Positions 8,503-16,116 of a stretch of DNA of 64,000 nucleotides are shown here, piece after piece. The stretch is from Nocardioides sp. Root682. GTDB lineage: Bacteria > Actinomycetota > Actinomycetes > Propionibacteriales > Nocardioidaceae. Numbering within the stretch: position 1 is the stretch's first letter; each line of letters starts with the position of its first letter. Below the pieces are notes generated by a model. It searched no databases, was not told where the DNA came from, and worked only from the letters and a program-made list of their open reading frames with translations. The position numbers were made by a program, and so were the translations under genes. The stretch lies in contig NZ_LMHJ01000001.1 in assembly GCF_001427795.1 (NCBI RefSeq), forward strand, positions 2,009,664 to 2,073,663. Reading direction: 5' to 3'.

Positions 8503-9018
8503 TCAAGCGTGGACGTGCTCGCCAGGGCCGTGCACCTTGACCGCAGCCGGGTCGTCGAGGTTCCACGACATCTCGAACGTGCGCCGGTAGCCCGTGTGCT
8601 GGATGCGCCAGCCGTCGACCGTGCGCACGTAGCGGTCGGTGTAGAGCGCACCTCCCTCGAGCGCGAACCGGAACGCGTCGACGACGACCTTGTCGTGCAG
8701 GTACCAGTGCGCCGTGGCGGCATCGGGGTCCTCGGGATCGAGATCGATCTCCGGGTGGTGCGCCTGGTGCAGGGTGAGCACGCCCTCGCCCATGTGGGCG
8801 CGCATGTAGTCCACGAGGGAGACCGGGTCCGCGAAGACGAGGCCGTTGTAGTCCGCCGTTGCGTCCGCGGCGAAGCAGGTGGCGAATTCGTCCCACTGCT
8901 TGGTGTCCAGGCACCGCAGGTAGCGGTACTTGAGGCGGGTGATCGCTGCGACGGCGGTCATTTCCGCAACGGCAGCAGCAAGGTCAGCGACGTCGTCCGT
9001 GTCATCCAGGGCGGCCAT
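8503..9018 (-). CDS. SnoaL-like / NTF2-fold protein
   Basis: The 171-residue protein has the SnoaL_4/NTF2-like arrangement. It opens with an N-terminal helix and the ALKYRY-type motif (AITRLKYRYLRCLDTKQWDE), then FAADATADYNG and ALYTDRYVRTVDGWRIQHTGY. The family includes polyketide cyclases, dehydratases and many proteins without known substrate. The conserved position after the first helix reads KYRYLRCLD, as in bile-acid-dehydratase-like members. The ATG at 9018 is chosen over the upstream in-frame codon at 9054 because the family begins shortly after it. It converges on the membrane protein gene. Confidence 0.82.
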   Translation of the reverse strand: MAALDDTDDVADLAAAVAEMTAVAAITRLKYRYLRCLDTKQWDEFATCFAADATADYNGLVFADPVSLVDYMRAHMGEGVLTLHQAHHPEIDLDPEDPDAATAHWYLHDKVVVDAFRFALEGGALYTDRYVRTVDGWRIQHTGYRRTFEMSWNLDDPAAVKVHGPGEHVHA

Positions 9019-9109
9019 GGCGCGGACTGTAGTGCTGATCACACGCCAGGACACCGAGTCGTAACCACTGAGCAGGATTTCAGAAACCTCACTGGATCAC
9101 AGTGGATGC

Positions 9110-9352
9110 ATGAAGAAGACGACCTCCCCTGAGACCCAGACCGCGGTTCGTCACCTCGAGTCGGTCGCCGCCGCCACCTCTGGCGCGACCACCGACGCCG
9201 AGGCCGATGCCGCCTCCGCCATCGCCCGACGGGCCGCCCTCCGCGACCGCCACGCCCAGCGCCTCACCACGTTGATGGAGCAGCGCCGCGACCTGCGCGG
9301 CGTCCACAAGCTCGCTGACTTCGTGGACGACGCGATCCGCTGGACCGCCTAG
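9110..9352 (+). CDS. Small hypothetical protein, alanine-rich helical
   Basis: This possible 80-residue product begins at ATG 9110 and is predicted to be mostly helical (ASAIARRAALRDRHAQRLT). It ends just before the convergent immunity gene and overlaps its stop by 4 bases. The ribosome site is weak and no family is recognised, so it could be a chance frame. Confidence 0.4.
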   Translation: MKKTTSPETQTAVRHLESVAAATSGATTDAEADAASAIARRAALRDRHAQRLTTLMEQRRDLRGVHKLADFVDDAIRWTA

Positions 9353-9678
9353 CGTCTCGGACCGTCGCCCTCACCTGGCGGCTCGGACTGCTCGACGACT
9401 CCGGAGTGAGTGCTGATCGCCTGGCGGATGCTGTCGAGCCACGCTGTGGTGCTGGTGTCGTCGGGCAGCCGGTGGTTGGCGAGGCGCTGCACCTCCTCGG
9501 TCGGGGGATCCGGCCGGGACAGCACGGCATCCAGGTCGGCAAGCGCCTGGCGTACGACGCTGCTGTCGTTGGTGTCGACGAACTCGGCGATCCGCTCGGC
9601 CTGGCTCATCTCGCCCACGCTCTGGTCCAGGTAGGCCGCGAGGAGGGTGCGCAGCACCGGGTGCTCGTCGGCGATCAT
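9349..9678 (-). CDS. CdiI-like immunity protein
   Basis: The 109-residue acidic protein (HPVLRTLLAAYLDQSVGEM at the N-terminus, then ERIAEFVDTNDSSVVRQAL and TAWLDSIRQAI) resembles the CdiI_2 immunity family found behind CdiA-type toxins. Its ATG at 9678 shares one base with the toxin stop codon (TGATG), so the two are translationally coupled, as expected for toxin and antidote. Its role would be to bind and block the toxin's RNase domain in the cytoplasm. The family call rests on pattern similarity and gene order. Confidence 0.72.
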   Translation of the reverse strand: MIADEHPVLRTLLAAYLDQSVGEMSQAERIAEFVDTNDSSVVRQALADLDAVLSRPDPPTEEVQRLANHRLPDDTSTTAWLDSIRQAISTHSGVVEQSEPPGEGDGPRR

Positions 9679-10220
9679 CAGCCCTGGGTCGGGTACGCGG
9701 TCAGGATCTGCCACTGGCCCGCCCCCTGCCGGGTGAACACCACCTTGACGCCGTAGATGCTCTTCACCTTCTGGCCTTCGCTGGTGACGCCGTAGCCGAC
9801 CGAGCGCTTGGTGGTCGCCGAGAAGTCCATCTTGTTCGGCCCCTTGGTGCCGTTGACGAACTCGCTGATCGCGTCCTTGTTCACGATCCGGCAGTGCTCG
9901 ACGGCCTCGTTGGCCGCCTCCTCGCTGGTGAAGCTCGTCGCGAGATCGAGCCCGTCCTTGACAGCGCGCGCATGGAGCCATTCCGTGGTCTTCCCGACGT
10001 GCTTGTCGAGGACGTGCCCGCGGACTCCCTCCCGGGCACCCTTCTCATGCTCTCGCACCGCGACACCGCGCCCCCGCTGCAGCATCAGGCAGGTGGCGGC
10101 GTTGCCTGCACTCCGCTGGAGGTCGAGCAGTGTGCCCGTCGGGGTCGACAGCGAGTGGTGCTGGACCTGCTTCGGCGACGCCGCGCTCTCCTCGGGCTCC
10201 TGATACCGAGGTGAGCGCAT
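9678..10220 (-). CDS. LQRxAGN-leader protein with RNase A-like (CdiA-CT) toxin domain
   Basis: The protein is 180 residues. Residues 1-30 are polar and disordered. Residues 35-49 carry LQRSAGNAATCLMLQR, a form of the LQRxAGNxAVxxLLQR leader common in actinobacterial proteins linked to extracellular contractile injection systems. Residues 64-178 match the bacterial CdiA-CT RNase A-like domain: GHVLDKHVGKT with His69 and His74, LATSFTSEEAANEAV, and the terminal ILTAYP whose Thr/Tyr is part of the family's active site. Such domains cleave RNA. The start could be ATG 10220 or the adjacent GTG 10223. The immunity gene overlaps its stop. There is no Sec signal, so delivery would need a dedicated machine, which is not in this window. 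Confidence 0.78.
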   Translation of the reverse strand: MRSPRYQEPEESAASPKQVQHHSLSTPTGTLLDLQRSAGNAATCLMLQRGRGVAVREHEKGAREGVRGHVLDKHVGKTTEWLHARAVKDGLDLATSFTSEEAANEAVEHCRIVNKDAISEFVNGTKGPNKMDFSATTKRSVGYGVTSEGQKVKSIYGVKVVFTRQGAGQWQILTAYPTQG

Positions 10221-10313
10221 CACCTCACGATGCCACCCGTGCCGAGCTCCTGGAATGTCCGAACGGGCAGGGTCCGGGTCCTCGCCCGGCGGCGGCCAGC
10301 GACGAGCGTGGGG

Positions 10314-11963
10314 TCAGCGGCGTCGGCGCGCGGTGCCGAACATGCCGCGCGCGATCTCGGCAGCGGCGGTGCGCATGAACTGCTTGAACGCCGAGGACTT
10401 CACGACGTCGCTGACCACGCCGCCAGCGCCACCGCCGTCCTTCTTGCGGACGCCGGACCCGCTCGACTTCGGGCCCGCCTTGGCCTCCGCCTTGGCGGCG
10501 GCCTCCTTCTCCTGGGCTTCCGCCTCGGCCTTCGCCCCCTCCTCGAGCTTCTTGGCGAGGATCTCGCGAGCCGACTCGCGATCGACCACGGTCGAGTAGA
10601 CCGCGTTGCGGGGGCTGGCCTTGACGGTGGCCTCCATGGACTCGGTGGTGCTCGGCGCCATCAACGACTCCGGCGCACGCAGGCGCGTCCAGGCCACCGG
10701 GGTCGGCGCACCGCGCTCCCCCATCACCGTCACGATCGCCTCGCCGGTGCCGAGCGTCGTCAGCACCTCGCCGAGGTCGTCGTACGCACTGTTGGGGTAG
10801 GTGTTCACGGTCGCCTTGAGCGCCTTCGCGTCGTTCGGGGTGTGCGCACGCAGGGCGTGCTGGATCCGCGAGCCGAGCTGGGCGAGCACCTCGTCCGGTA
10901 CGTCGGTGGGGCTCTGCGTCACGAAGAAGACACCCACGCCCTTGGACCGGATCAGCCGCACGGTCTGCGCGATCTGCTCCAGGAACGGCTTGGACGCGTC
11001 GCGGAAGAGCAGGTGCGCCTCGTCGAAGAAGAACACCAGCTTCGGCTTGTCGACGTCGCCGACCTCGGGCAGGTCGTGGAACAGGTCGGCGAGCAGCCAC
11101 ATGAGGAAGGTCGAGAAGATCGCCGGGCGCTCCTGCAGGTTCGGCAGCTCGACCAGGCTGATCAGGCCCCGCTCGTCGCCCGCCATCTGCAGCAGGTCCG
11201 CAGAGTTGAACTCCGGCTCGCCGAAGAACGCCTCGGCGCCCTGGTCGGCGAAGGTGATCAGCTCGCGCAGGATCACGCCGGCGGTGGCGGCCGACAACCC
11301 GCCGAGCTCCTTGAGCTCCGGCTTGCCCTCGTCGCTGGTGAGGTGCTGGACGACCGCCCGCAGGTCGGACAGGTCCAGCAGCGGCAGGCCCTGCTTGTCG
11401 GCGTAGTGGAAGACCAGGCCGAGGCTGGACTCCTGGGTGTCGTTGAGACCGAGGATCCGGCTGAGCAGGATCGGGCCGAACGAGGAGATCGTCACCCGGA
11501 TCGGGATGCCGATGCCCTGGCCACCGAGGGCGTAGTACTCGACCGGGAAGCCGGTGGCCGTCCACGCCTGGCCGACCGACGTGGTCCGCGCGATGAGCTT
11601 CTCGTTGGACTCGCCCGGAGTGGCGAGGCCGGACAGGTCGCCCTTGATGTCGGCCGCGAAGACCGGGACACCGGCGGCGCTGAGCTGCTCGGCCATCAGC
11701 TGCAGCGTCTTGGTCTTGCCCGTGCCGGTCGCACCGGCCACCAGGCCGTGCCGGTTGAGCATCGAGAGCGGGATCCGGATGGTGCTGCTGGTCAGCCCGT
11801 CCGGTCCGGTCATCAGGCCGCCCAGCTCGAGGGCAGGGCCCTCGAAGGCATAACCGGGTGCGACGGCCGCCTCGATGGCGCTGGTCGCGGCGGGGGCGGG
11901 CGCGGCGGGGGCGGGCGTCTCGACAGCGGGCGTCTCGACAGCGGGCGTCTGCTCCTGGCTCAT
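10314..11963 (-). CDS. HerA-like ATPase, DUF853 family
   Basis: The 549-residue protein has an Ala/Pro-rich N-terminus (residues 5-28). Walker A is GATGTGKT (77-84) and Walker B is KLVFFFDEAHLL (near 300). A RIQHALRAHTPNDAKALKA segment is typical of DUF853 proteins such as E. coli YjgR. A lysine/alanine/glutamate-rich helical stretch (about 475-505) precedes a basic tail ending FGTARRRR. HerA-type ATPases form hexamers that move DNA or act on nucleic acid ends, but the role of DUF853 members is unknown. The ATG at 11963 is used because the extended frame upstream is not conserved-looking. The gene is divergent from the VapB-like/LytR_C pair. Confidence 0.9.
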   Translation of the reverse strand: MSQEQTPAVETPAVETPAPAAPAPAATSAIEAAVAPGYAFEGPALELGGLMTGPDGLTSSTIRIPLSMLNRHGLVAGATGTGKTKTLQLMAEQLSAAGVPVFAADIKGDLSGLATPGESNEKLIARTTSVGQAWTATGFPVEYYALGGQGIGIPIRVTISSFGPILLSRILGLNDTQESSLGLVFHYADKQGLPLLDLSDLRAVVQHLTSDEGKPELKELGGLSAATAGVILRELITFADQGAEAFFGEPEFNSADLLQMAGDERGLISLVELPNLQERPAIFSTFLMWLLADLFHDLPEVGDVDKPKLVFFFDEAHLLFRDASKPFLEQIAQTVRLIRSKGVGVFFVTQSPTDVPDEVLAQLGSRIQHALRAHTPNDAKALKATVNTYPNSAYDDLGEVLTTLGTGEAIVTVMGERGAPTPVAWTRLRAPESLMAPSTTESMEATVKASPRNAVYSTVVDRESAREILAKKLEEGAKAEAEAQEKEAAAKAEAKAGPKSSGSGVRKKDGGGAGGVVSDVVKSSAFKQFMRTAAAEIARGMFGTARRRR

Positions 11964-12045
11964 GTCCCGAACTCTAGATGGCTGCGTCCAAGGGGAAGTG
12001 GGACGAACCGCGGTGGCTCGGGCGTGGCACCTAGACTCGCCAGCA

Positions 12046-12342
12046 GTGATCTTCAAGCGCGTGGGCGTCGGGCGTCCCTATCCCGACCATGGCCTCACCT
12101 CCGGGGGATGGGCTGCCGTGCCCCCACGCCAGGTCCGCCTCGACGAGCTGGTCACCACCAAGGAGACGCTGCAGCTCTCCTCGCTGCTCGACGACGACTC
12201 GACCTTCTACGGTGACCTGTTCGCGCACGTGGTGTTGTGGAGGAATGAGTTCTACCTGGAGGACGGGCTGCACCGCGCCCTGCGCGCCGCCCTGCAACAG
12301 CGCAACGTGCTCCACGCCCGCGTCATCCGGATGGAGGGCTGA
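12046..12342 (+). CDS. Conserved actinobacterial protein (VapB-antitoxin-like annotation)
   Basis: The 98-residue protein begins at GTG 12046 (VIFKRVGVGRPYPDHGL). It carries RQVRLDELVTTKETLQL, STFYGDLFAHVVLW and EDGLHRALRAALQQR. This conserved actinobacterial family is often labelled VapB family antitoxin in databases. No VapC partner is present, so a toxin-antitoxin role is doubtful. It is immediately followed (3 bases) by the LytR_C gene, an arrangement common in actinomycetes, and the two are probably one transcript. Confidence 0.85.
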   Translation: MIFKRVGVGRPYPDHGLTSGGWAAVPPRQVRLDELVTTKETLQLSSLLDDDSTFYGDLFAHVVLWRNEFYLEDGLHRALRAALQQRNVLHARVIRMEG

Positions 12343-12345
12343 ACG

Positions 12346-12882
12346 GTGACCGACGTGCGTGACAGCAGCCGATCCGCCATCACCCTCGGTGTGCTGGCCG
12401 TGGTCTTCCTGGCCGGGCTGACCTGGGCGTGGTCCCGCGTCACCGAGCCGTTCCCCGAGCGCGCGGAGGCAGCACCGTGCACCAGCACGCTGATCCGCGC
12501 GGGCGAGGACGTCGCCCCGCCCCAGGTCCTGGTCACCGTGCTCAACGCCGGCGGCAGCAACGGGCTCGCGGGCAACACCATGGACAAGCTCGCCCGCTTC
12601 GGTTTCGTGGCCGGCGCCACCGGCAACGCCCCGAACGGCACGGGCCCCCTGTCCGCCCAGGTGTGGGCGAGCGACCCCGAGGACCCGGCCGCGATGCTGC
12701 TGGCGTCGTACCTCGGCAAGGACGTGGAGGTCGTCGACCAGCCCTCGGGCTACCCCGGCATCACCATCGTGGTCGGCAAGCAGTTCAAGGGCGTCCGGAA
12801 GGGTCACCCGACGGTGACCGCGCGCAACGACAGCTACGTCTGCACGCCGCCGCTGAGCACCGTTCCCGACGCAGCCGGCTGA
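12346..12882 (+). CDS. LytR C-terminal domain protein, membrane anchored
   Basis: The 178-residue protein has one N-terminal transmembrane helix (about 11-30, ITLGVLAVVFLAGLTWAW). An extracytoplasmic LytR_C domain follows (QVLVTVLNAGGSNGLAGNTM near 56-76, then FGFVAGATGNAP and EVVDQPSGYPGITIVVG). LytR_C domains occur at the end of wall-polymer ligases and as stand-alone envelope proteins of unknown activity. The start is GTG at 12346, three bases after the preceding stop. Confidence 0.88.
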   Translation: MTDVRDSSRSAITLGVLAVVFLAGLTWAWSRVTEPFPERAEAAPCTSTLIRAGEDVAPPQVLVTVLNAGGSNGLAGNTMDKLARFGFVAGATGNAPNGTGPLSAQVWASDPEDPAAMLLASYLGKDVEVVDQPSGYPGITIVVGKQFKGVRKGHPTVTARNDSYVCTPPLSTVPDAAG

Positions 12883-12906
12883 TCCGCGGCCGTCCCCCGC
12901 TGACCG

Positions 12907-14421
12907 CTACCGGCGCCCCGGCGGGGTCTCGTCGCCCAGCCACTGGGCGAGCCGGCCTCCGAGACTGACCTGCCGCAACCGCTCCTCGGTCGCCTCGCGC
13001 AGCTTGCGCGGCGTGACCACGATCAGGTCGTCGCCATGGCGCAGGACGGTACGACGCTCGGGCACCTTCGCCTCGCCGTCACGCACGATCATCGACACGT
13101 TCGCCCCCACCGGGAGCCGGAGCTCACCGACCTCGACGCCGTGGAGCTTGGAACGTGGACTGATGGTGACCTGCAGCAGGTCGGCCGCGACCCGGTCCAG
13201 CGGGGCGGCCTCGACCTCGATGTTGCGCGGCTCGGAGCGGCGGCTCACCCGCAGCACCTTGGCGACCCAGGGCAGCGCTGGGCCCGTGACACACGTGTAG
13301 ACGATCACCAGCACGAAGACGATGTCGAAGAGCCGCTCGGCGCCGACCACCCCGTCGGCCAGCGGGATCGTGGCGAAGACGATCGGCACGGCGCCGCGCA
13401 GCCCCGCCCACGACAGGAACGCGAGCTCGCGCCACGGCCGTGGACTCACCACCGAGCTGACGGCCATCGAGATCGGGCGGGCCACGAAGGTCAGCAGCAG
13501 GCCGGCGAGCACCGCCGTGACCACCGTTCCCCAGGTGAGGCGACCCGGCGAGAGCAACAGGCCCAGCATGACGAAGAGGCCGATCTGGGCGATCCAGGCC
13601 AGGCCCTCGATGAAGGAGCGGGTGGCGTTGCGGTGGGGAAGGTCGGTGTTGCCGAGCACGAGCGCCGCGACGTACACGGCAGCGAAGCCGCTCGCGTGCA
13701 GGGCCGGGCCGGCGCCGTACGCGAGCATCGTCAGGCAGGTCACGGCGATCGGGTAGAGACCGGAGGAGGGCAGCGCGGCACGGCGCATCAGCCAGGCGCC
13801 GCCGAACCCGACGGCCAGGCCGAGGACCACGCCGACCGCCAGCTCGTAGAGCACGATGCCGGCGACGGTGAGGGGTCCGTGGTCAGTGAGTGCGCCGCTC
13901 GAGATCAGCGTCACCAGCACCACGGTGGGCGCGTCGTTGAGACCGGACTCGGCCTCGAGCACCCCGGTGATCCGCTTCGGCAACGGCACGGCGCGCAGGA
14001 CCGAGAACACTGCCGCCGCGTCGGTGGCCGACGTGATGGCCCCGAGCAGCACCGCCAGCTCCCAGGAGAGCCCGAGCAGGTAGTGCGAGCCCAGGGCGAC
14101 GATGCCCACCGACACGGCCATCCCGAGGGTCGCGAGCGAGGCGCCCAGTCGCATGGACGGCTTGACCTCGCGCCAGCTGGTCGTCAGTCCACCCTCGGCG
14201 AGGATCACTGCCAGCGCCCCGAACCCGATCGCGTGGGCGAGCTGCGCATCGTTGAAGCCGATCCCCACGACGGACTCGCCCAGCAGGACGCCGATCAACA
14301 GGTAGAGCAACAGGCTGGGCATGCCGACGCCGGAGGACAGTCGCACCGCCAGGATGGCCAGCAGGAGCACTCCGGAACCCACCAGGACGAACGTGTCGAG
14401 CTGATGGACGTCGAACGTCAA
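12907..14421 (-). CDS. Potassium/proton antiporter, CPA1 family with TrkA_C domain
   Basis: The 504-residue protein has about 12-13 transmembrane helices (residues 10-390). The ion-site region reads LLGAITSATDAAAVFSVL, followed by EAESGLNDAPTVVLV, matching NhaP2/CvrA-type antiporters. The cytoplasmic tail (about 400-480) has a TrkA_C regulatory domain (LHGVEVGELRLPVGANVSMI, RRTVLRHGDDLIVV). It likely exports K+ or Na+ in exchange for protons. The start is an unusual TTG at 14421, supported by GAGG 7 bases upstream and by the absence of a closer ATG/GTG before the first helix. Confidence 0.92.
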   Translation of the reverse strand: MTFDVHQLDTFVLVGSGVLLLAILAVRLSSGVGMPSLLLYLLIGVLLGESVVGIGFNDAQLAHAIGFGALAVILAEGGLTTSWREVKPSMRLGASLATLGMAVSVGIVALGSHYLLGLSWELAVLLGAITSATDAAAVFSVLRAVPLPKRITGVLEAESGLNDAPTVVLVTLISSGALTDHGPLTVAGIVLYELAVGVVLGLAVGFGGAWLMRRAALPSSGLYPIAVTCLTMLAYGAGPALHASGFAAVYVAALVLGNTDLPHRNATRSFIEGLAWIAQIGLFVMLGLLLSPGRLTWGTVVTAVLAGLLLTFVARPISMAVSSVVSPRPWRELAFLSWAGLRGAVPIVFATIPLADGVVGAERLFDIVFVLVIVYTCVTGPALPWVAKVLRVSRRSEPRNIEVEAAPLDRVAADLLQVTISPRSKLHGVEVGELRLPVGANVSMIVRDGEAKVPERRTVLRHGDDLIVVTPRKLREATEERLRQVSLGGRLAQWLGDETPPGRR

Positions 14422-14477
14422 CTGGGCACCTCAGGGTCACTCGGCTCTCGTCGGGTGGCGGGGTCATAGCCTATCGG

Positions 14478-14491
14478 TAGAACATGTTCTA
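14478..14491. promoter_or_regulatory. KstR-type palindrome upstream of the KstD-like gene
   Basis: TAGAACATGTTCTA is a perfect 14-base palindrome that fits the KstR operator pattern TNNAACNNGTTNNA known from mycobacterial and rhodococcal cholesterol genes. It ends 10 bases before the ATG of the flavoprotein gene, where a bound repressor would block transcription. No KstR gene is visible in the window. Confidence 0.65.
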
Positions 14492-14501
14492 GATTTGGCC
14501 C

Positions 14502-16001
14502 ATGAGTGCTTCTTCCCCCGCCGGGCTGACCATCCCCGCGACGGTCCCTGCAGACCAGCTTCCCGACGACACCGAGACCTTCGACGTGGTCGTCGTCGGC
14601 TTCGGCATCGCCGGCGGCTGCGCCGCTCTCGAGGCCGCCCGTGACGGCGTCCGCGTCCTCCTGCTGGAGCGGGCCGCGGTGCACGGCGGCACGTCCTCGA
14701 TGTCGGGAGGGCACTTCTACCTCGGCGGCGGTACGGCGGTGCAGCAGGCGACCGGGCACGACGACCCGGTCGAGGAGATGGTGCGCTACCTGATGGCCAG
14801 CACCAAGGACCCCGACGAGCAGAAGATCCGCGCCTACTGCGAGGGATCCGTCGCCCACTTCGACTGGCTCGAGGCGCTCGGCTTCGAGTTCGAGCGCTCC
14901 TTCTTCCCCGGCAAGGCCGTCATCCAGCCGGGCACCCAAGGCCTGATGTACACCGGCAACGAGAAGGTCTGGCCGTTCCGCGAGGACATCGCGCCCGCGC
15001 CGCGCGGCCACAAGGTCCCGGTGCCCGGCGACACCGAGGGCACCCGGATCGTGATGGACCTGCTCCGCGACCAGGTCGAGAAGGCAGGCGTCGAGGTCCG
15101 CTACGAGACCGGCGCGACCAACCTCGTCGTCGACGGGGACCGCGTGGTCGGCCTCGCGTGGAAGTCGTTCGAGCGCACCGGCCTGGTCCGCGCGGGCGGC
15201 GTGGTCGTCGCCGCCGGTGGCTTCGTGAACAACCAGGACATGGTCGACCGCTACACGCCGGCGCTGAAGTCCGTGACCTTCACCCTCGGGTCGACGTACG
15301 ACGACGGGCTGGCGATCCGGCTCGGCGAGTCCGTGGGCGCGGCGCTGGAGAACATGGAGGAGCCGTTCATCACCGCCCCGTTCTACCCGCCCTCCGGGCT
15401 GGTCAAGGGGCTGATCGTGAACCGCGACGGACAGAGGTTCGTGGCCGAGGACAGCTACCACGCGCGGACGTCGTACGAAGTGCTGCGCCAGCCCGGCTCC
15501 GTCGCCTACCTGATCGTCGACAGCGCGCACTTCGAGGAGCAGCGCATGGGACTGGCCCCCCTCAAGGACGGGTTCGAGACCATCGAGGAGATGGAGTCCG
15601 GCCTCGGCCTGCCCGAGGGATCCCTCGTCGCGACGATGGCCAGCTACAACAAGCACGCCGCCGTCGGCGAGGACCCGGACCTGCACAAGCACCCCGACTG
15701 GCTGGCCCCGCAGACCGAGGGCCCGTGGGCTGTGCTGGAGCTGAGCCTGGGCGCCGCCTTCTACTCGGGCTTCACCCTCGGCGGCATGGCCACCACCGTC
15801 GACGGCGAGGTACGACGCCCCGACGGTTCGGTCATCCGCGGCCTGTACGCCGCCGGCGCCTGCGCCTCGAACATCGCCCAGGACGGCGCCGGCTACTGCT
15901 CCGGCACCCAGCTCGGCGAGGGCTCGTTCTTCGGGCGACGGGCTGGCGCGGCGGCGGCGAGGGCGAGGGCGAGGGCGGGAGTTTCACCGGCCGGCCGGTG
16001 A
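14502..16001 (+). CDS. FAD-dependent dehydrogenase, 3-ketosteroid dehydrogenase/fumarate reductase family
   Basis: The 499-residue protein has an N-terminal dinucleotide-binding motif (DVVVVGFGIAGGCAALEAA near residues 28-46). It carries the GGTSSMSGG loop (about 65-74) and a C-terminal FAD element (GLYAAGACASNIAQDGAGY, then GTQLGEGSFFGRRAG). This is the FAD_binding_2 layout shared by KstD and fumarate reductases. A KstR-like operator directly upstream favours a steroid substrate, but KstD catalytic tyrosines were not aligned, so the substrate is open. The last 20 codons are odd: an Ala-Arg run encoded by GAGGGC repeats, and the last residues and stop lie inside a genomic palindromic repeat. 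The native 3' end therefore looks overwritten. Confidence 0.88.
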   Translation: MSASSPAGLTIPATVPADQLPDDTETFDVVVVGFGIAGGCAALEAARDGVRVLLLERAAVHGGTSSMSGGHFYLGGGTAVQQATGHDDPVEEMVRYLMASTKDPDEQKIRAYCEGSVAHFDWLEALGFEFERSFFPGKAVIQPGTQGLMYTGNEKVWPFREDIAPAPRGHKVPVPGDTEGTRIVMDLLRDQVEKAGVEVRYETGATNLVVDGDRVVGLAWKSFERTGLVRAGGVVVAAGGFVNNQDMVDRYTPALKSVTFTLGSTYDDGLAIRLGESVGAALENMEEPFITAPFYPPSGLVKGLIVNRDGQRFVAEDSYHARTSYEVLRQPGSVAYLIVDSAHFEEQRMGLAPLKDGFETIEEMESGLGLPEGSLVATMASYNKHAAVGEDPDLHKHPDWLAPQTEGPWAVLELSLGAAFYSGFTLGGMATTVDGEVRRPDGSVIRGLYAAGACASNIAQDGAGYCSGTQLGEGSFFGRRAGAAAARARARAGVSPAGR

Positions 16002-16089
16002 AACTGTCGACCCTGGACGACGGAACTCACGCTTGGACGAGGAACCTTCGTCGTCCAAGCGTGAGTTTCACCGGCCGGCCGGTGAAACT
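15980..16089. repeat. Compound palindromic repeat element, copy 1
   Basis: Two identical 26-base perfect palindromes (15980-16005 and 16064-16089, half-site AGTTTCACCGGCC) flank a third hairpin. That hairpin has 16-base arms ACTCACGCTTGGACGA (16025-16040) and its complement (16051-16066) with a 10-base loop. The unit would fold as three consecutive stem-loops. It contains the stop codon of the preceding gene and ends 28 bases before the next. A second, diverged copy lies at 34179-34266, showing that this is a dispersed element. Confidence 0.9.
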
Positions 16090-16116
16090 CATTCCGGCCC
16101 AGCCTAGGTTGGACCC

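Noticed and set aside
12046..12342. Treating the VapB-like small protein as half of a toxin-antitoxin system
   Set aside because: No VapC/PIN-domain gene is adjacent, and the linked LytR_C gene points to a conserved envelope-associated pair rather than a toxin module.
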